Source of the DNA: an uncultured Caulobacteraceae bacterium
Lineage (GTDB): Bacteria > Pseudomonadota > Alphaproteobacteria > Caulobacterales > Aquidulcibacteraceae
NCBI GenBank assembly: GCA_902826145.1
Contig: CADEDT010000006.1
Location: forward strand, 1 to 48,061
Length of the DNA: 48,061 nt
Reading direction: 5' to 3'
Shown: positions 26,750 through 34,754 of the stretch, piece after piece
Position numbering within the stretch: position 1 is the stretch's first letter
Layout of the letters: each line of letters begins with the position of its first letter
Translations under genes and position numbers: made by a program
The notes under the pieces: generated by a model
Seen by the model: the letters and a program-made list of their open reading frames with translations, nothing else
Told to the model about the DNA's origin: nothing
The model's database searches: none

Positions 26750-27670
26750 ATGCTGCTCTTCACTCATCCATCCATGCTCCGCCACGAACCGCCGGGCGGT
26801 CACGCCGAACATCCAGGCCGGCTGCAAGCTGTGCTCGACGCACTTGCCGATGCCGATCTCGATCGCCGCGAGGCGCCGCGTGCGGAAAAGAACGCGATCG
26901 CGCGCGTTCATCCTCACGCGTACATCGAAGCGTTGGAGCCCGCGTTTGCTGAGACAGCAGAAGCGCGAGTGCGGCTCGATCCAGACACCTACATCTCCGC
27001 AGGTTCACGCGAAGCCATCTATCGCGCCGCCGGCGCATGCGTCGCCGCTGTCGATGCAGTGATGAATGGTGAAGACGAGATGGCGTTCTGCGCCGTGCGT
27101 CCGCCGGGCCATCACGCCGAGCCGATGGCGCCGATGGGATTTTGCATTTTCAACAATGTCGCCATCGCCGCGATGCATGCGCTGGATGCGCACGGCTTGA
27201 GCAAAGTCGCCGTCATCGATTTCGACGTGCACCACGGCAACGGCACGCAAACCATCGCCGAACGCGAACCGCGTTTGATGTTCGCGTCCACGCACCAGGC
27301 GCCACTTTACCCAGGCACCGGTGCGGTATCGGAAACCGGCGTCAATCATAACGTCGTCAACGCACCGCTGCCGGCGGGCGCCGCGAGCGCTGAATGGCGG
27401 CGCGCCATGGAAACGCGCGTGCTTCCCGCACTCGATGCATTCGCTCCCGATTTGATCCTCGTTTCGGCTGGCTTCGATGCTCACAAGGCCGATCCGCTCG
27501 CGCAAATGGCGCTTGAAACTGAAGATTTCGCCTGGGCGGGGCAACGCCTGAAGGAACTCGCATTACGGCACTGCAAGGGTAAGCTTGTCTCGACTCTGGA
27601 GGGCGGCTACGACTTGGGCGCGCTCGCTGGATCGGCAGTGGCTTATCTGGCGGCGCTTCAGCGCGACTAA
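26750..27670 (+). CDS. Histone deacetylase-like amidohydrolase (AcuC/HDAC superfamily)
   Basis: 306 aa from the ATG at 26750; an in-frame ATG at 26732 adds six residues and cannot be excluded, as neither has a clear ribosome binding site. Motifs of the arginase/deacetylase fold are present: RPPGHHAEP (the catalytic His pair), DFDVHHGNGTQ (zinc Asp and His), LVSAGFDAHKADPL (second zinc Asp) and the EGGYD C-terminal motif. It should deacetylate a lysine, polyamine or related amide. The downstream phosphatase gene begins 45 nt later; both may share a transcript. Confidence 0.93.
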   Translation: MLLFTHPSMLRHEPPGGHAEHPGRLQAVLDALADADLDRREAPRAEKNAIARVHPHAYIEALEPAFAETAEARVRLDPDTYISAGSREAIYRAAGACVAAVDAVMNGEDEMAFCAVRPPGHHAEPMAPMGFCIFNNVAIAAMHALDAHGLSKVAVIDFDVHHGNGTQTIAEREPRLMFASTHQAPLYPGTGAVSETGVNHNVVNAPLPAGAASAEWRRAMETRVLPALDAFAPDLILVSAGFDAHKADPLAQMALETEDFAWAGQRLKELALRHCKGKLVSTLEGGYDLGALAGSAVAYLAALQRD

Positions 27671-27715
27671 GACCCGCTCAAGGGGAGAGGGCGTCGGTTC
27701 GCGCGAAAGGTCAGA

Positions 27716-28333
27716 ATGACGACGACCATGGCGCCCAGTGAGACGCTAGATCGCCGTTTAGCCACGCGGATCGGAACGATCGTTATCGCGCGGCACGGCC
27801 AGCCGCACGCGAACCGCAAAGTTCGTATCGATCACCACGGCTATCGCGAGTGGTGGGCTGGCTACGATCTAGCCCGTTTGCATCCCGACGAAAAACCACC
27901 GGAAAAGCTGAAGCGTCTGGCCGAAGCCAGCGACGTGATTTTCGCCTCGACGCTGCCGCGCGCCATTCACACCGCGCAAATGGTGGCGGGCGGTCGTGAC
28001 ATCATCACCGATCCAGTTTTCGTCGAAGCGCCGCTGCCGCCGCCGCCGGTTTGGGGAAAACGCTCACCGCGCGCCTGGGGTGTCTGGTCCCGCGCCGCTT
28101 GGTGGATTGGCCGTCACGAAGACGGCGAGACGCGCCAGCAGTCCGAGGTCCGCGCCGAGGCCGCAGTCGCCACCCTGACCGCCCAAGCGCTCCGAGGGCA
28201 GAACGTGCTCCTGTGCGCCCACGGCTGGTTCAACCGGATGATGCGCCCGATCCTCCGCTCCCAGGGCTGGCGCGAGGTCGAGGACGGCGGCGACAAGTAT
28301 TGGAGCTATCGCCGCTACGAGAAAGTGAAGTGA
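27716..28333 (+). CDS. Histidine phosphatase family protein
   Basis: 205 aa. The N-terminal RHG motif (IVIARHGQPHANR, H27 the phospho-acceptor) and the second catalytic His in VLLCAHGWFNRM identify the phosphoglycerate mutase-like branch. AAGG lies near the ATG. SSTLPRAIHTAQM-type sequence (IFASTLPRAIHTAQMV) provides the acid and phosphate contacts. The substrate is not evident. It is between the HDAC-like gene and xseB. Confidence 0.88.
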   Translation: MTTTMAPSETLDRRLATRIGTIVIARHGQPHANRKVRIDHHGYREWWAGYDLARLHPDEKPPEKLKRLAEASDVIFASTLPRAIHTAQMVAGGRDIITDPVFVEAPLPPPPVWGKRSPRAWGVWSRAAWWIGRHEDGETRQQSEVRAEAAVATLTAQALRGQNVLLCAHGWFNRMMRPILRSQGWREVEDGGDKYWSYRRYEKVK

Positions 28334-28412
28334 TAGACCCGGGCGGGCCCGTTAGGGATTAGCCCGAACGCCTATTCCCTTAACGCAGGGGAGCACATAC
28401 CTTCCTGTAAAC

Positions 28413-28658
28413 ATGACGCCGGATCAAAAAGACCCTGCCACCCTCTCGTTCGAGGACTCCTTGAGCGAATTGGAGAAAATCGTCGCCCACCTTGAGCGTG
28501 GCGACGTTCCGCTGGCGGATTCGATTCGGATCTATAAGCGCGGCGCCGCGCTCAAAGCGCGCTGCGAGGGCCAGCTGAAAGACGCCCAGCTTGAAGTCGA
28601 TCAAATCGTGATGGGTCCCGAAGGCCCGCGCACAGAGCCCGCAAAGATCGGGCAATAG
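28413..28658 (+). CDS. xseB: Exodeoxyribonuclease VII small subunit
   Basis: 81 aa, the normal length. LSFEDSLSELEKIVAHLERGDVPLADSI is the conserved XseB coiled-coil start (split over two helices), followed by RIYKRGAALKARCEGQL. It supports the XseA large subunit in degrading single-stranded DNA to oligonucleotides. In many proteobacteria xseB is followed directly by ispA and dxs; here csaA follows instead and ispA lies 3.5 kb away. Confidence 0.95.
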   Translation: MTPDQKDPATLSFEDSLSELEKIVAHLERGDVPLADSIRIYKRGAALKARCEGQLKDAQLEVDQIVMGPEGPRTEPAKIGQ

Positions 28659-28675
28659 GGAGAGAAAGAAATCAA

Positions 28676-29044
28676 ATGGCCGACGACCCGCTAAGCAATG
28701 CGCGCCTGCCGATCATTTCCTTCGACGATTTTCTGAAGGTGGACATCCGCCTGGGCACCATCATCGATGTGAAGGTGTTCGACGAGGCGAAGAAAGCCGC
28801 CTACCAGCTCTGGATCGATTTCGGCGATCCGCTCGGCGTCAAGAAGTCGAGCGCGCAAGTCACCCAAAACTATGACATCGGCGAACTCATCGGCCGCCGC
28901 GTCGCGGCTGTGGTGAATTTCGAACCGAAGCAGATCGGCAAGTTCATGAGCGAAGTGCTCTGCCTCGGCTTCCCGGATCGCAACGGCAACGTCGTGCTGC
29001 TCGACATCGATCGCCCCGCGCTTGAAGGCGGGCGGATGTACTGA
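28676..29044 (+). CDS. csaA: tRNA-binding protein CsaA
   Basis: 122 aa, dimeric OB-fold protein related to the C-terminal tRNA-binding domain of methionyl-tRNA synthetase. FDDFLKVDIRLGTIID, SSAQVTQNY and VVNFEPKQIGKFMSEVL are the characteristic segments. It is thought to have chaperone and tRNA-binding activity. It starts 17 nt after xseB, so likely co-transcribed, and ends just before a bidirectional terminator. Confidence 0.93.
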   Translation: MADDPLSNARLPIISFDDFLKVDIRLGTIIDVKVFDEAKKAAYQLWIDFGDPLGVKKSSAQVTQNYDIGELIGRRVAAVVNFEPKQIGKFMSEVLCLGFPDRNGNVVLLDIDRPALEGGRMY

Positions 29045-29067
29045 GCTTCGAAGCAGTTGAATTGAAG

Positions 29068-29099
29068 AAAGGGCGCGGATCACTCCGCGCCCTTTTGCT
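29068..29099 (+). terminator. Terminator after csaA (shared GGGCGCGGA stem)
   Basis: Perfect 12-bp stem AAAGGGCGCGGA / TCCGCGCCCTTT (29068-29079 and 29084-29095) with loop TCAC, then TTTTGCTT. It lies between convergent csaA and the MATE gene and may work in both directions. The whole hairpin is identical to the one at 30786-30813. Confidence 0.85.
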
Positions 29100-29102
29100 T
29101 GC

Positions 29103-30626
29103 TCAGCTGGTCTTGGCTGGCGCTTCAGCTGAAAGCTCCGGCGCCTCTTCGTTCGCAACCTTCGCATCGATTGCCGGCGTAGCAACGCCAGTGTCCGGCG
29201 CATCCTCGACTTCGCGCGCGGGAGGCGTGGCCGGACCCATGCGCGCTTTGCGCCACCCGCCCCAGCGGTAATAGCAATACGCCAACGTCGCAGCGACCGC
29301 GGAGCCGACCGGGAAGCTCCACCAGATTGCGTCCGCCCCAAGCGTCGGTTCGAACAGCTTCGCAAAGCCGATGCGCACGCCGAGCAGCGAAACAAACAAA
29401 ATGACGAGCGGCGGATTCACCGCACCAGTCGCACGCACAACGCCAAACAGCACAAACGTCACACCAAACAGAATGAAGCTCCACAGCGCCACATTGTTGA
29501 TGTGTTCGGCAATCGCCACCGAGGCCGTTTGGCCCGGAAGGAAGAGCTCGACGATGAACGGATCCAGGATGTACAGGAGCGCGACCATACTGCCCGTCAG
29601 CAGCACATTGATCAGCACTCCGGATTGCGCGCTGCGCTCAACGCGATCCCATTTCTTTGCGCCGACATTCTGCGCCGCCATGGAGGAGACCGCTGCACCG
29701 ATCGCCATCGCCGGCATCTGCACGTAGGTCCAGACCTGCACCGCCACCGCGTAGGCCGCTGCCGTCTGTGCGCCATACGCGTTGATCATCGACATCATCA
29801 TGATCGCTGACGATGAGATCACCAGCATCTGCGCGCCCATCGGCAAGCCTTTGGTGATGATCGTGCGCACGATGGCGCCATCTGGCTTCAGATAATTCAG
29901 CTCGTTGCCGGTGAGCCGCAGATCGGCTTTGCGCCAGTAGAGGTAAGCCAGCATCGAGGCGAGCCCGATCGCTTGCGACAGCAGCATGGAGGTTGCCGAT
30001 CCCGCGATGCCCATTTGTGGGAAGGGACCCCATCCCATAATCAGCAGCGGGTTGAGGATGATGTCGAGGATGGCTGCGAGCGCCATGAAGCGAAATGGCG
30101 TCTTTGCGTCGCCGACGCCGCGTTGCACCATCACGATGTACGCAAAGAAGCACATGAACGGCACGGCGAGGAAAACGACGCGCAGATAGTCCTCTGCAAG
30201 GCCGCGCGCCTCCGCTGGCGTTCCCATCCACTTTAGAACTTGTTCGGTGATGGCGAAGCCGATGATCGCCATCGCCACCGAAGTCAGTAGGAAGAACGCA
30301 GCACCCGTGCCGACGACCTTCTTCGCGCGCGGCAAGTCTTTCGCGCCGATCGCTTGGCCAACCAGAATGGTGCTCGCCATGCCAGTGCCGAACATCACGC
30401 CCAGCGTGATGAGCAGTATGAGCGTGGCGTTAGCCGTCGCAGTCAGCGCGTTCTCGCCGAGCAATCGCCCGACCCAAATCGCATTGATCGATGCATTGAT
30501 CGACTGCAGCACGCTGGAACCCAGAACGGGCAGCGAGAACAGGAGCAGCGTGCGCGAGATCGGACCTTCAGTAAGGTCCATACGCGCGTTTGGTTTGCGC
30601 CCTGCGGATGCGCCTGGTTCTGCCAT
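29103..30626 (-). CDS. MATE family efflux transporter
   Basis: 507 aa from the ATG at 30626; upstream codons to 30662 lack support. About twelve membrane helices arranged as two MatE domains, with the typical LPVLGSSVLQSINASI start and a second domain from about residue 250. The protein would expel drugs or metabolites with a Na+ or H+ gradient. The hydrophilic C-terminal tail (about 455-507), rich in Ala, Pro and Glu, is longer than usual. Substrate is unknown. Confidence 0.92.
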   Translation of the reverse strand: MAEPGASAGRKPNARMDLTEGPISRTLLLFSLPVLGSSVLQSINASINAIWVGRLLGENALTATANATLILLITLGVMFGTGMASTILVGQAIGAKDLPRAKKVVGTGAAFFLLTSVAMAIIGFAITEQVLKWMGTPAEARGLAEDYLRVVFLAVPFMCFFAYIVMVQRGVGDAKTPFRFMALAAILDIILNPLLIMGWGPFPQMGIAGSATSMLLSQAIGLASMLAYLYWRKADLRLTGNELNYLKPDGAIVRTIITKGLPMGAQMLVISSSAIMMMSMINAYGAQTAAAYAVAVQVWTYVQMPAMAIGAAVSSMAAQNVGAKKWDRVERSAQSGVLINVLLTGSMVALLYILDPFIVELFLPGQTASVAIAEHINNVALWSFILFGVTFVLFGVVRATGAVNPPLVILFVSLLGVRIGFAKLFEPTLGADAIWWSFPVGSAVAATLAYCYYRWGGWRKARMGPATPPAREVEDAPDTGVATPAIDAKVANEEAPELSAEAPAKTS

Positions 30627-30762
30627 GGGATAGGTCCTGGGCGTAACGCACTGCCGCGCCAAAAGATCACGCGCTTTGTCGAGAGGGCGCGTTCTAACGG
30701 AATCGGTGCTTCAGCGTCAGTCTTGTTGTTGTGCGCCGTCGCGCCCATCTTTGTGATGAGAG

Positions 30763-30820
30763 GAACTGCACAGCAGTTCATATGGAAAGGGCGCGGATCA
30801 CTCCGCGCCCTTTTTTGCTT
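30763..30820 (+). ncRNA. Possible small RNA with two hairpins ending at an orphan terminator
   Basis: On the plus strand GAACTGC-ACA-GCAGTTC (30763-30779) forms a perfect 7-bp hairpin, followed at 30786-30813 by the strong terminator stem and a run TTTTTTGCTTTTT. No plus-strand gene lies upstream (the MATE gene starts leftward at 30626), and the T-tract points rightward. A short transcript is therefore plausible; the promoter was not found, so confidence is low. Confidence 0.3.
30786..30820 (+). terminator. Terminator hairpin identical to the csaA copy, no plus-strand gene upstream
   Basis: 12-bp stem AAAGGGCGCGGA / TCCGCGCCCTTT with loop TCAC and a T-tract TTTTTT. On the minus strand, the direction of the TIR-like gene that ends at 30827, the run after the stem is only TTTCC, so it suits plus-strand termination better, though it may also serve the minus-strand gene. 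Confidence 0.75.
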
Positions 30821-30826
30821 TTTAGA

Positions 30827-31933
30827 TCAGTTGGTCGGCGCGTCCGGCGGCGGCTGAGTCGGCTCTTCGGACTGCGGCGTGATTTGCGCTGGGCCGCCGG
30901 TCGTGTCCGGCGCCGTAGTTGTCGTGCCCGGCGGCAGGAGGTCCGGATCGGTTTCCGGCGCGAGCGGAACTTCTTCGGTCGCTTCCGGCGTGGCGGGAAG
31001 TGCGGCGCGTAGTTCGGCGATGCGGCCGCGGGCGCGCATTGCGTGATCGCTTTCCGGGAAGTCGTTCAAGAACGCTTCGTAGGCTTCGATCGTGTTGGAA
31101 CTGGTAGCGGACTCGTAGGAGCGAGCCTCGAGCGAGGCGAGCGCGGTCTCCGCTTCGTCGCGATAGTCGCCAGGATCGCCCGAGAGGAACGCGCGGAGCG
31201 CATCTGCGTCATCGCGCGAGACCGCGTCCCACGTTGCAGACGTCGCCTGCGCGCTGTTCTGCGTCATGAACCAATAGCCGCCGCCGCCCAGTGCAGCGAC
31301 CACGACGAAAACGATCGCTGCGATGACAACCATGCCGCCGCCCTTCTTGGGCTCTTCGGCGTGTTGCGGAATGTTGCGCGGTGGCGGTGACTGTTGCTGG
31401 CGCTGCGGCGCTGCCTGTTGGCGTTGCGGCTGGGGCGCACGCTGTTGTTGTTGCTGCGGACGTGCGCCTGGCGCCGGCGCCGGCTGGGCGCCGCCTGGAC
31501 CGACGCGGCCAGGTTGGAAAAAGCCGGAGGCCGGTTTCGGCGCCGGCGGCGGCAGCGGCGCGACGCCGGCTTTGTCCGTCACCAGTTTCGCCAACTCACG
31601 CCATGGCGCGAATTCGTCCTCGCCGCGCCAGCCAGTCAGGTTCACCTGCTTCTCGCTGCGAAATTGGTCCGGCGCCTGGGCGCTCTGCATGATGGCATGG
31701 AAGATGGCGCTCTTGCCGCGCGCGAATTTGACTTCCTCGGCCAGCTCAGCGTTGGCGGTGGAGCGGGGCGACCAGAGCGCAATGGTGACCGGCGCGCCCT
31801 TAATAGCCGCGCGTAGCTCCTCGCCCGGGGGCTTCTCAAGAACGACCTGGACCTGGGCTTGGCGGAGCTTCTCAGCCAGGGCCCGGGCCGGCAGCGTGTC
31901 TTCCGCGGCGTGGATAATCACCACAGACGGCAT
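30827..31933 (-). CDS. Membrane-anchored TIR-like protein with TPR-like extracytoplasmic part
   Basis: 368 aa. Residues 1-122 look like a TIR/TIR-2 fold: VVIIHAAEDTLPARALAEKL, IALWSPRS, then AELAEEVKFA, where E67 aligns with the catalytic Glu of TIR NADases. A Pro/Gln-rich linker (about 125-195), one membrane helix (201-219) and a C-terminal part with TPR-like helices (about 236-310) and a Pro/Thr/Glu-rich end follow. The TIR part is N-terminal and should be cytoplasmic, the TPR part periplasmic. GGGGAA precedes the ATG. Domain assignment is by pattern only; catalytic activity is uncertain. Confidence 0.7.
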   Translation of the reverse strand: MPSVVIIHAAEDTLPARALAEKLRQAQVQVVLEKPPGEELRAAIKGAPVTIALWSPRSTANAELAEEVKFARGKSAIFHAIMQSAQAPDQFRSEKQVNLTGWRGEDEFAPWRELAKLVTDKAGVAPLPPPAPKPASGFFQPGRVGPGGAQPAPAPGARPQQQQQRAPQPQRQQAAPQRQQQSPPPRNIPQHAEEPKKGGGMVVIAAIVFVVVAALGGGGYWFMTQNSAQATSATWDAVSRDDADALRAFLSGDPGDYRDEAETALASLEARSYESATSSNTIEAYEAFLNDFPESDHAMRARGRIAELRAALPATPEATEEVPLAPETDPDLLPPGTTTTAPDTTGGPAQITPQSEEPTQPPPDAPTN

Positions 31934-32023
31934 GCAAATTTCCCCACTCTCACGACCAAGAGGAACCTAACGCCCCGGCGCCGCCTGCAAGGACTGCACC
32001 GGGCGCATTCTGCCCCCTTAGGG

Positions 32024-32043
32024 CATATCCTGCCCCGGATATG
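32024..32043. repeat. Inverted repeat CATATCC / GGATATG in ispA leader
   Basis: 7-nt arms with a 6-nt loop (TGCCCC), about 100 nt before the ispA start. A second palindrome (TGGCGC/GCGCCA, near 32063) follows. They could be operators or leader structures; no known riboswitch motif is recognised. Confidence 0.3.
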
Positions 32044-32141
32044 TGTCTGTTTAAAGGGCGATGGCGCAGCGCCACCGTTTACACCCGCCAGGGGAGCCCC
32101 GGCGCTTGCGCGAAGCGGCTTCTCTGTTAGGGGAGGCGCGC

Positions 32142-33029
32142 ATGTCCCAGCTTGAAGCACGCCTCAAGGAAACCGCTGAGCGGATCAACACCGCCCTCGA
32201 CGGCCTGCTCCCCCGCGAGCAGGGACCGGAGGGGCGGCTCCTAGGTGCAATCCGCTACTCAGCGTTGAGTGGCGGAAAACGGCTCCGGCCCTTTTTCACC
32301 CTCGAGGCTGGCCGCATCTTCGACGCCGACGAGGGTTCGCTGCTGCGCACCGCCTGCGCTATCGAATGTGTCCACACCTATTCGCTGATCCATGACGACC
32401 TGCCGTGCATGGATGATGACGACCTCCGCCGTGGCCGGCCTACGCTGCACCGCCAGTATGATGAAGCCACCGCGCTGCTTGCTGGCGACGCGCTGCTGAC
32501 GTTCGCCTTCGAACTACTCGCCGATCCTGCAACGCACTCCGATCCGCAGATGCGCTGCAAACTGATTGCCGGTCTCGCCAAGGCAGCGGGTGCGGTCGGC
32601 ATGGTGGCGGGGCAGGCTGCCGACATGGAAGGCGCCGAGATCGGCTCCGACCTGATCGCTGTCACACGCATGAACCGCCAGAAGACTGGCGCGCTGATCA
32701 GCTTCGCTGTGGAAGCTGGCGCGACGATCGGTTGTGCGTCCGAGGCCGAGAAGACCGCGCTCTCGCGCTACGCACACGATGTCGGCCTGGCCTTCCAGAT
32801 GGTCGACGATCTCTTGGACGCCGAGGGCGTCATCCGCGACACCGGCAAAGCGGTCGGCAAGGACAAGGATCGCGGCAAGGTCAACTTCGTCACCGTGCTC
32901 GGCACAGAAGCGACGCGCGAGCGTGTCGGCATGTTGGCGACTCAAGCCAAGAACCACCTCGCGATTTTCGGCATGCGTGCGCGTGTGTTGCTCGACGCCG
33001 TCGATTTCATCGTCAGCCGGCGATACTAG
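32142..33029 (+). CDS. ispA: Farnesyl diphosphate synthase-type polyprenyl synthetase
   Basis: 295 aa from the ATG at 32142, preceded by GGGGAGG. Motifs of trans-prenyltransferases: GGKRLRP, the first Asp-rich motif DDLPCMDDDDLRRGRPT (D85-D86 onward), and the second FQMVDDLLD. It condenses isopentenyl diphosphate with dimethylallyl or geranyl diphosphate to farnesyl diphosphate in the cytoplasm, downstream of the MEP pathway enzyme Dxs, whose gene is also in this window. Chain length C15 is inferred from similarity. Confidence 0.94.
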   Translation: MSQLEARLKETAERINTALDGLLPREQGPEGRLLGAIRYSALSGGKRLRPFFTLEAGRIFDADEGSLLRTACAIECVHTYSLIHDDLPCMDDDDLRRGRPTLHRQYDEATALLAGDALLTFAFELLADPATHSDPQMRCKLIAGLAKAAGAVGMVAGQAADMEGAEIGSDLIAVTRMNRQKTGALISFAVEAGATIGCASEAEKTALSRYAHDVGLAFQMVDDLLDAEGVIRDTGKAVGKDKDRGKVNFVTVLGTEATRERVGMLATQAKNHLAIFGMRARVLLDAVDFIVSRRY

Positions 33030-33033
33030 GCGT

Positions 33034-34182
33034 TTACGCCTTCTTCCCACCATCGCCATTGTCGAGCCGATAGAGATTGGAGAGCAGGGCCTGTAACCCG
33101 CCCGCGCCTTCGCCCGCGTGCAGATCGATGCGCCCGACCTTCTCGACCAATCGCTCCAACGCTTCGAGCTCTTTCAGCCGCAACAGCAGCGGATTGTCTT
33201 CCATCAGTCGCGCGGTGTTCAGCAACGAGCGTGTCGCTGCCGTTTCTTCCTGACGGCGGATGAGGTTCGCTTTCGCCACGCGCTCGGCTTCGACAACCTT
33301 GTTCAGCAATTCGCGAATGTCGCCTGGAAGAATGACGTCTTTCACGCCGATCTCACCGATCTCGGCGCCCAGTGCCGCCACGCGCCCGGCAACGAACGTG
33401 CGCACTTCAGTATCGATGGAATCGCGGGCGGCCAGAATCTCATCCAACGTCCGCGTCGCCACCGCTTCGCGGATAGCGAACTGCACCAGGCGATAGATAG
33501 TGTTGCCGAGATCGGCGCTCGCGAGCACCGCCTTCTCCGGGTCAGTGACGCGATAGAACGCCGTCAGTGTCACGCGAATGGCGACGCGGTCCTTGGTCAG
33601 AATTTCCTGCGCCGTGACCTCAAGCGGCGTTGGGCGGAGATCGATCTTGGCGATGCGTACGGTGCGGCCCACCGCCCAGAACGCATGCCGGCCGGGCTTC
33701 AGACGCTCCTTCACTTCGCCATCGACAACGAGAAGCGCTGCTTCATACGATTCCACGACCGCGGCTACGATTGCCGTCGTCCGCGCAACGTCGATCTTGT
33801 CGAGGTACCGCCGATCCACCCGCAGCTGCACGCTCGTATCGATGCGCTCGACCGAGACATCCGTCACCGCTGACCAAAACGCACGCGCCGAGTTCGGCAG
33901 GATTACATGCTTCGGCTCGCCATCGAGCGAGACGATGGCGACTTCGTTCGTATCGGTCTGGACGATCTTGATTGCGTCCGCCGCTTCCGGAATGGCGCGC
34001 TGAATGAGTCGCGCGCGTTCTATCGGAAGTTCGGTGCGCACCACCTTCACGACCTCAGCCGAGTAGTGATCGCCCCAATTGAAAATCTTGAACTTGCCCG
34101 GCTGGATCAGGCGTACGAGCTTGCCATCGCGGGAGAGCAAGCCGCGTTCGTCGTCAGCGACGATCCGTACAAAATCAAACAT
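33034..34182 (-). CDS. Slipin / SPFH (Band 7) family protein
   Basis: 382 aa. An N-terminal region (about 1-145) shows RGLLSRDGKLVRLIQPGKF, then a Band 7 domain (about 150-330) with GEVKERLKPGRHAFWAVGRTV and VKDVILPGDIRELLNKV, which is typical of slipins. The C-terminus is helical. Unlike many stomatin relatives it has no obvious N-terminal membrane helix, so it may be peripheral. SPFH proteins scaffold membrane microdomains; its partner is unknown. A palindrome CCTATC-GGGC-GATAGG lies 29 nt upstream of the start. Confidence 0.88.
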   Translation of the reverse strand: MFDFVRIVADDERGLLSRDGKLVRLIQPGKFKIFNWGDHYSAEVVKVVRTELPIERARLIQRAIPEAADAIKIVQTDTNEVAIVSLDGEPKHVILPNSARAFWSAVTDVSVERIDTSVQLRVDRRYLDKIDVARTTAIVAAVVESYEAALLVVDGEVKERLKPGRHAFWAVGRTVRIAKIDLRPTPLEVTAQEILTKDRVAIRVTLTAFYRVTDPEKAVLASADLGNTIYRLVQFAIREAVATRTLDEILAARDSIDTEVRTFVAGRVAALGAEIGEIGVKDVILPGDIRELLNKVVEAERVAKANLIRRQEETAATRSLLNTARLMEDNPLLLRLKELEALERLVEKVGRIDLHAGEGAGGLQALLSNLYRLDNGDGGKKA

Positions 34183-34473
34183 CCCAACACACCAACGTTT
34201 TTCAGCTTAGCCTATCGGGCGATAGGTCGCCGGTCACTGGCCCACACCAAGGAGGCGGGCCGGCGCTTGAGCTGGTGCGCGTGCTCCGCTCGGCCCGGGT
34301 TGCGTCCGCCGCCCGCCGAAGCGTGCGGCGCCGGCGCCCGGCGCGCGAAGCTTGCGCACCGGCGGTATCCGCGCTGGCGCAAAGTCTTCGTGGTGCTGCC
34401 GTGTGCAAGCTTTCGCCTGCGCACAGCTGGGAAGCGACCGGCTCCCCGTCATTCGAAGTTCGTTGTTCAGACG
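34183..34473. other. GC-rich non-coding stretch upstream of slipin gene
   Basis: No convincing gene. Contains the palindrome CCTATC-GGGC-GATAGG (34211-34226), which could be an operator for the slipin gene, and a very GC-rich block with short internal inverted repeats near 34325-34350. Open frames here do not look coding (Arg/Ala-rich, no ribosome binding sites). Confidence 0.5.
34211..34226. repeat. Palindrome CCTATC-GGGC-GATAGG
   Basis: 6-nt arms with a 4-nt centre, 29 nt upstream of the slipin start (34182, minus strand). Position fits an operator. Confidence 0.3.
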
Positions 34474-34546
34474 AACATGAGGAAGGATTCGAACCTTCGA
34501 CCCCAAGATTAACAGTCTTGTGCTCTACCCACTGAGCTACAGATGG
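34474..34546 (-). tRNA. tRNA-Asn(GTT)-like gene with poorly paired acceptor stem
   Basis: Minus strand. D-arm GCTC-AGTGGGTA-GAGC, anticodon arm CAAGA-CTGTTAA-TCTTG (anticodon GTT, Asn) and T-arm GAAGG-TTCGAAT-CCTTC are perfect. The acceptor stem is not: the 5' strand CCATCTG and 3' strand CTCATGT pair at only about four of seven positions, and no CCA follows. Its first three bases coincide with the CCA of the upstream tRNA-like gene. It is probably a decayed gene, or one needing unusual processing. Confidence 0.55.
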
Positions 34547-34616
34547 AGAAGCTGAACGGATTCGAACCGCCGACCTCCCGACACACTCGGGTGCTCTACC
34601 CCTGAGCTACAGCCTC
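34544..34616 (-). tRNA. tRNA-like gene with short anticodon loop, possibly Thr(TGT)
   Basis: Minus strand. Acceptor GAGGCTG/CAGCTTC pairs (one wobble) and CCA is encoded; D-arm GCTC-AGGGGTA-GAGC and T-arm GGCGG-TTCGAAT-CCGTT fit. The anticodon stem CCCGA/TCGGG is perfect but the loop is GTGTG, five bases instead of seven. If the middle TGT is the anticodon it derives from a Thr tRNA. It could be a pseudogene. It overlaps the Asn-like gene by 3 nt. Confidence 0.5.
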
Positions 34617-34754
34617 GACCCTCGAATGCGGAACACGCGGGCCCAAAGGGTGCGCGCCAGCCCGGATTCAGCGAACCGGAGCCAAAGCAATCGAAGGCGG
34701 ACCGAAGCTAGAGCTTCAGCCCGCCTTGTCAAAGCGTGTTCGTGAAACTGGCGT

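Noticed and set aside
34275..34535. Plus-strand open frame across the tRNA-like region
   Set aside because: No ribosome site, biased Arg/Ala composition, and it overlaps the tRNA-like genes.
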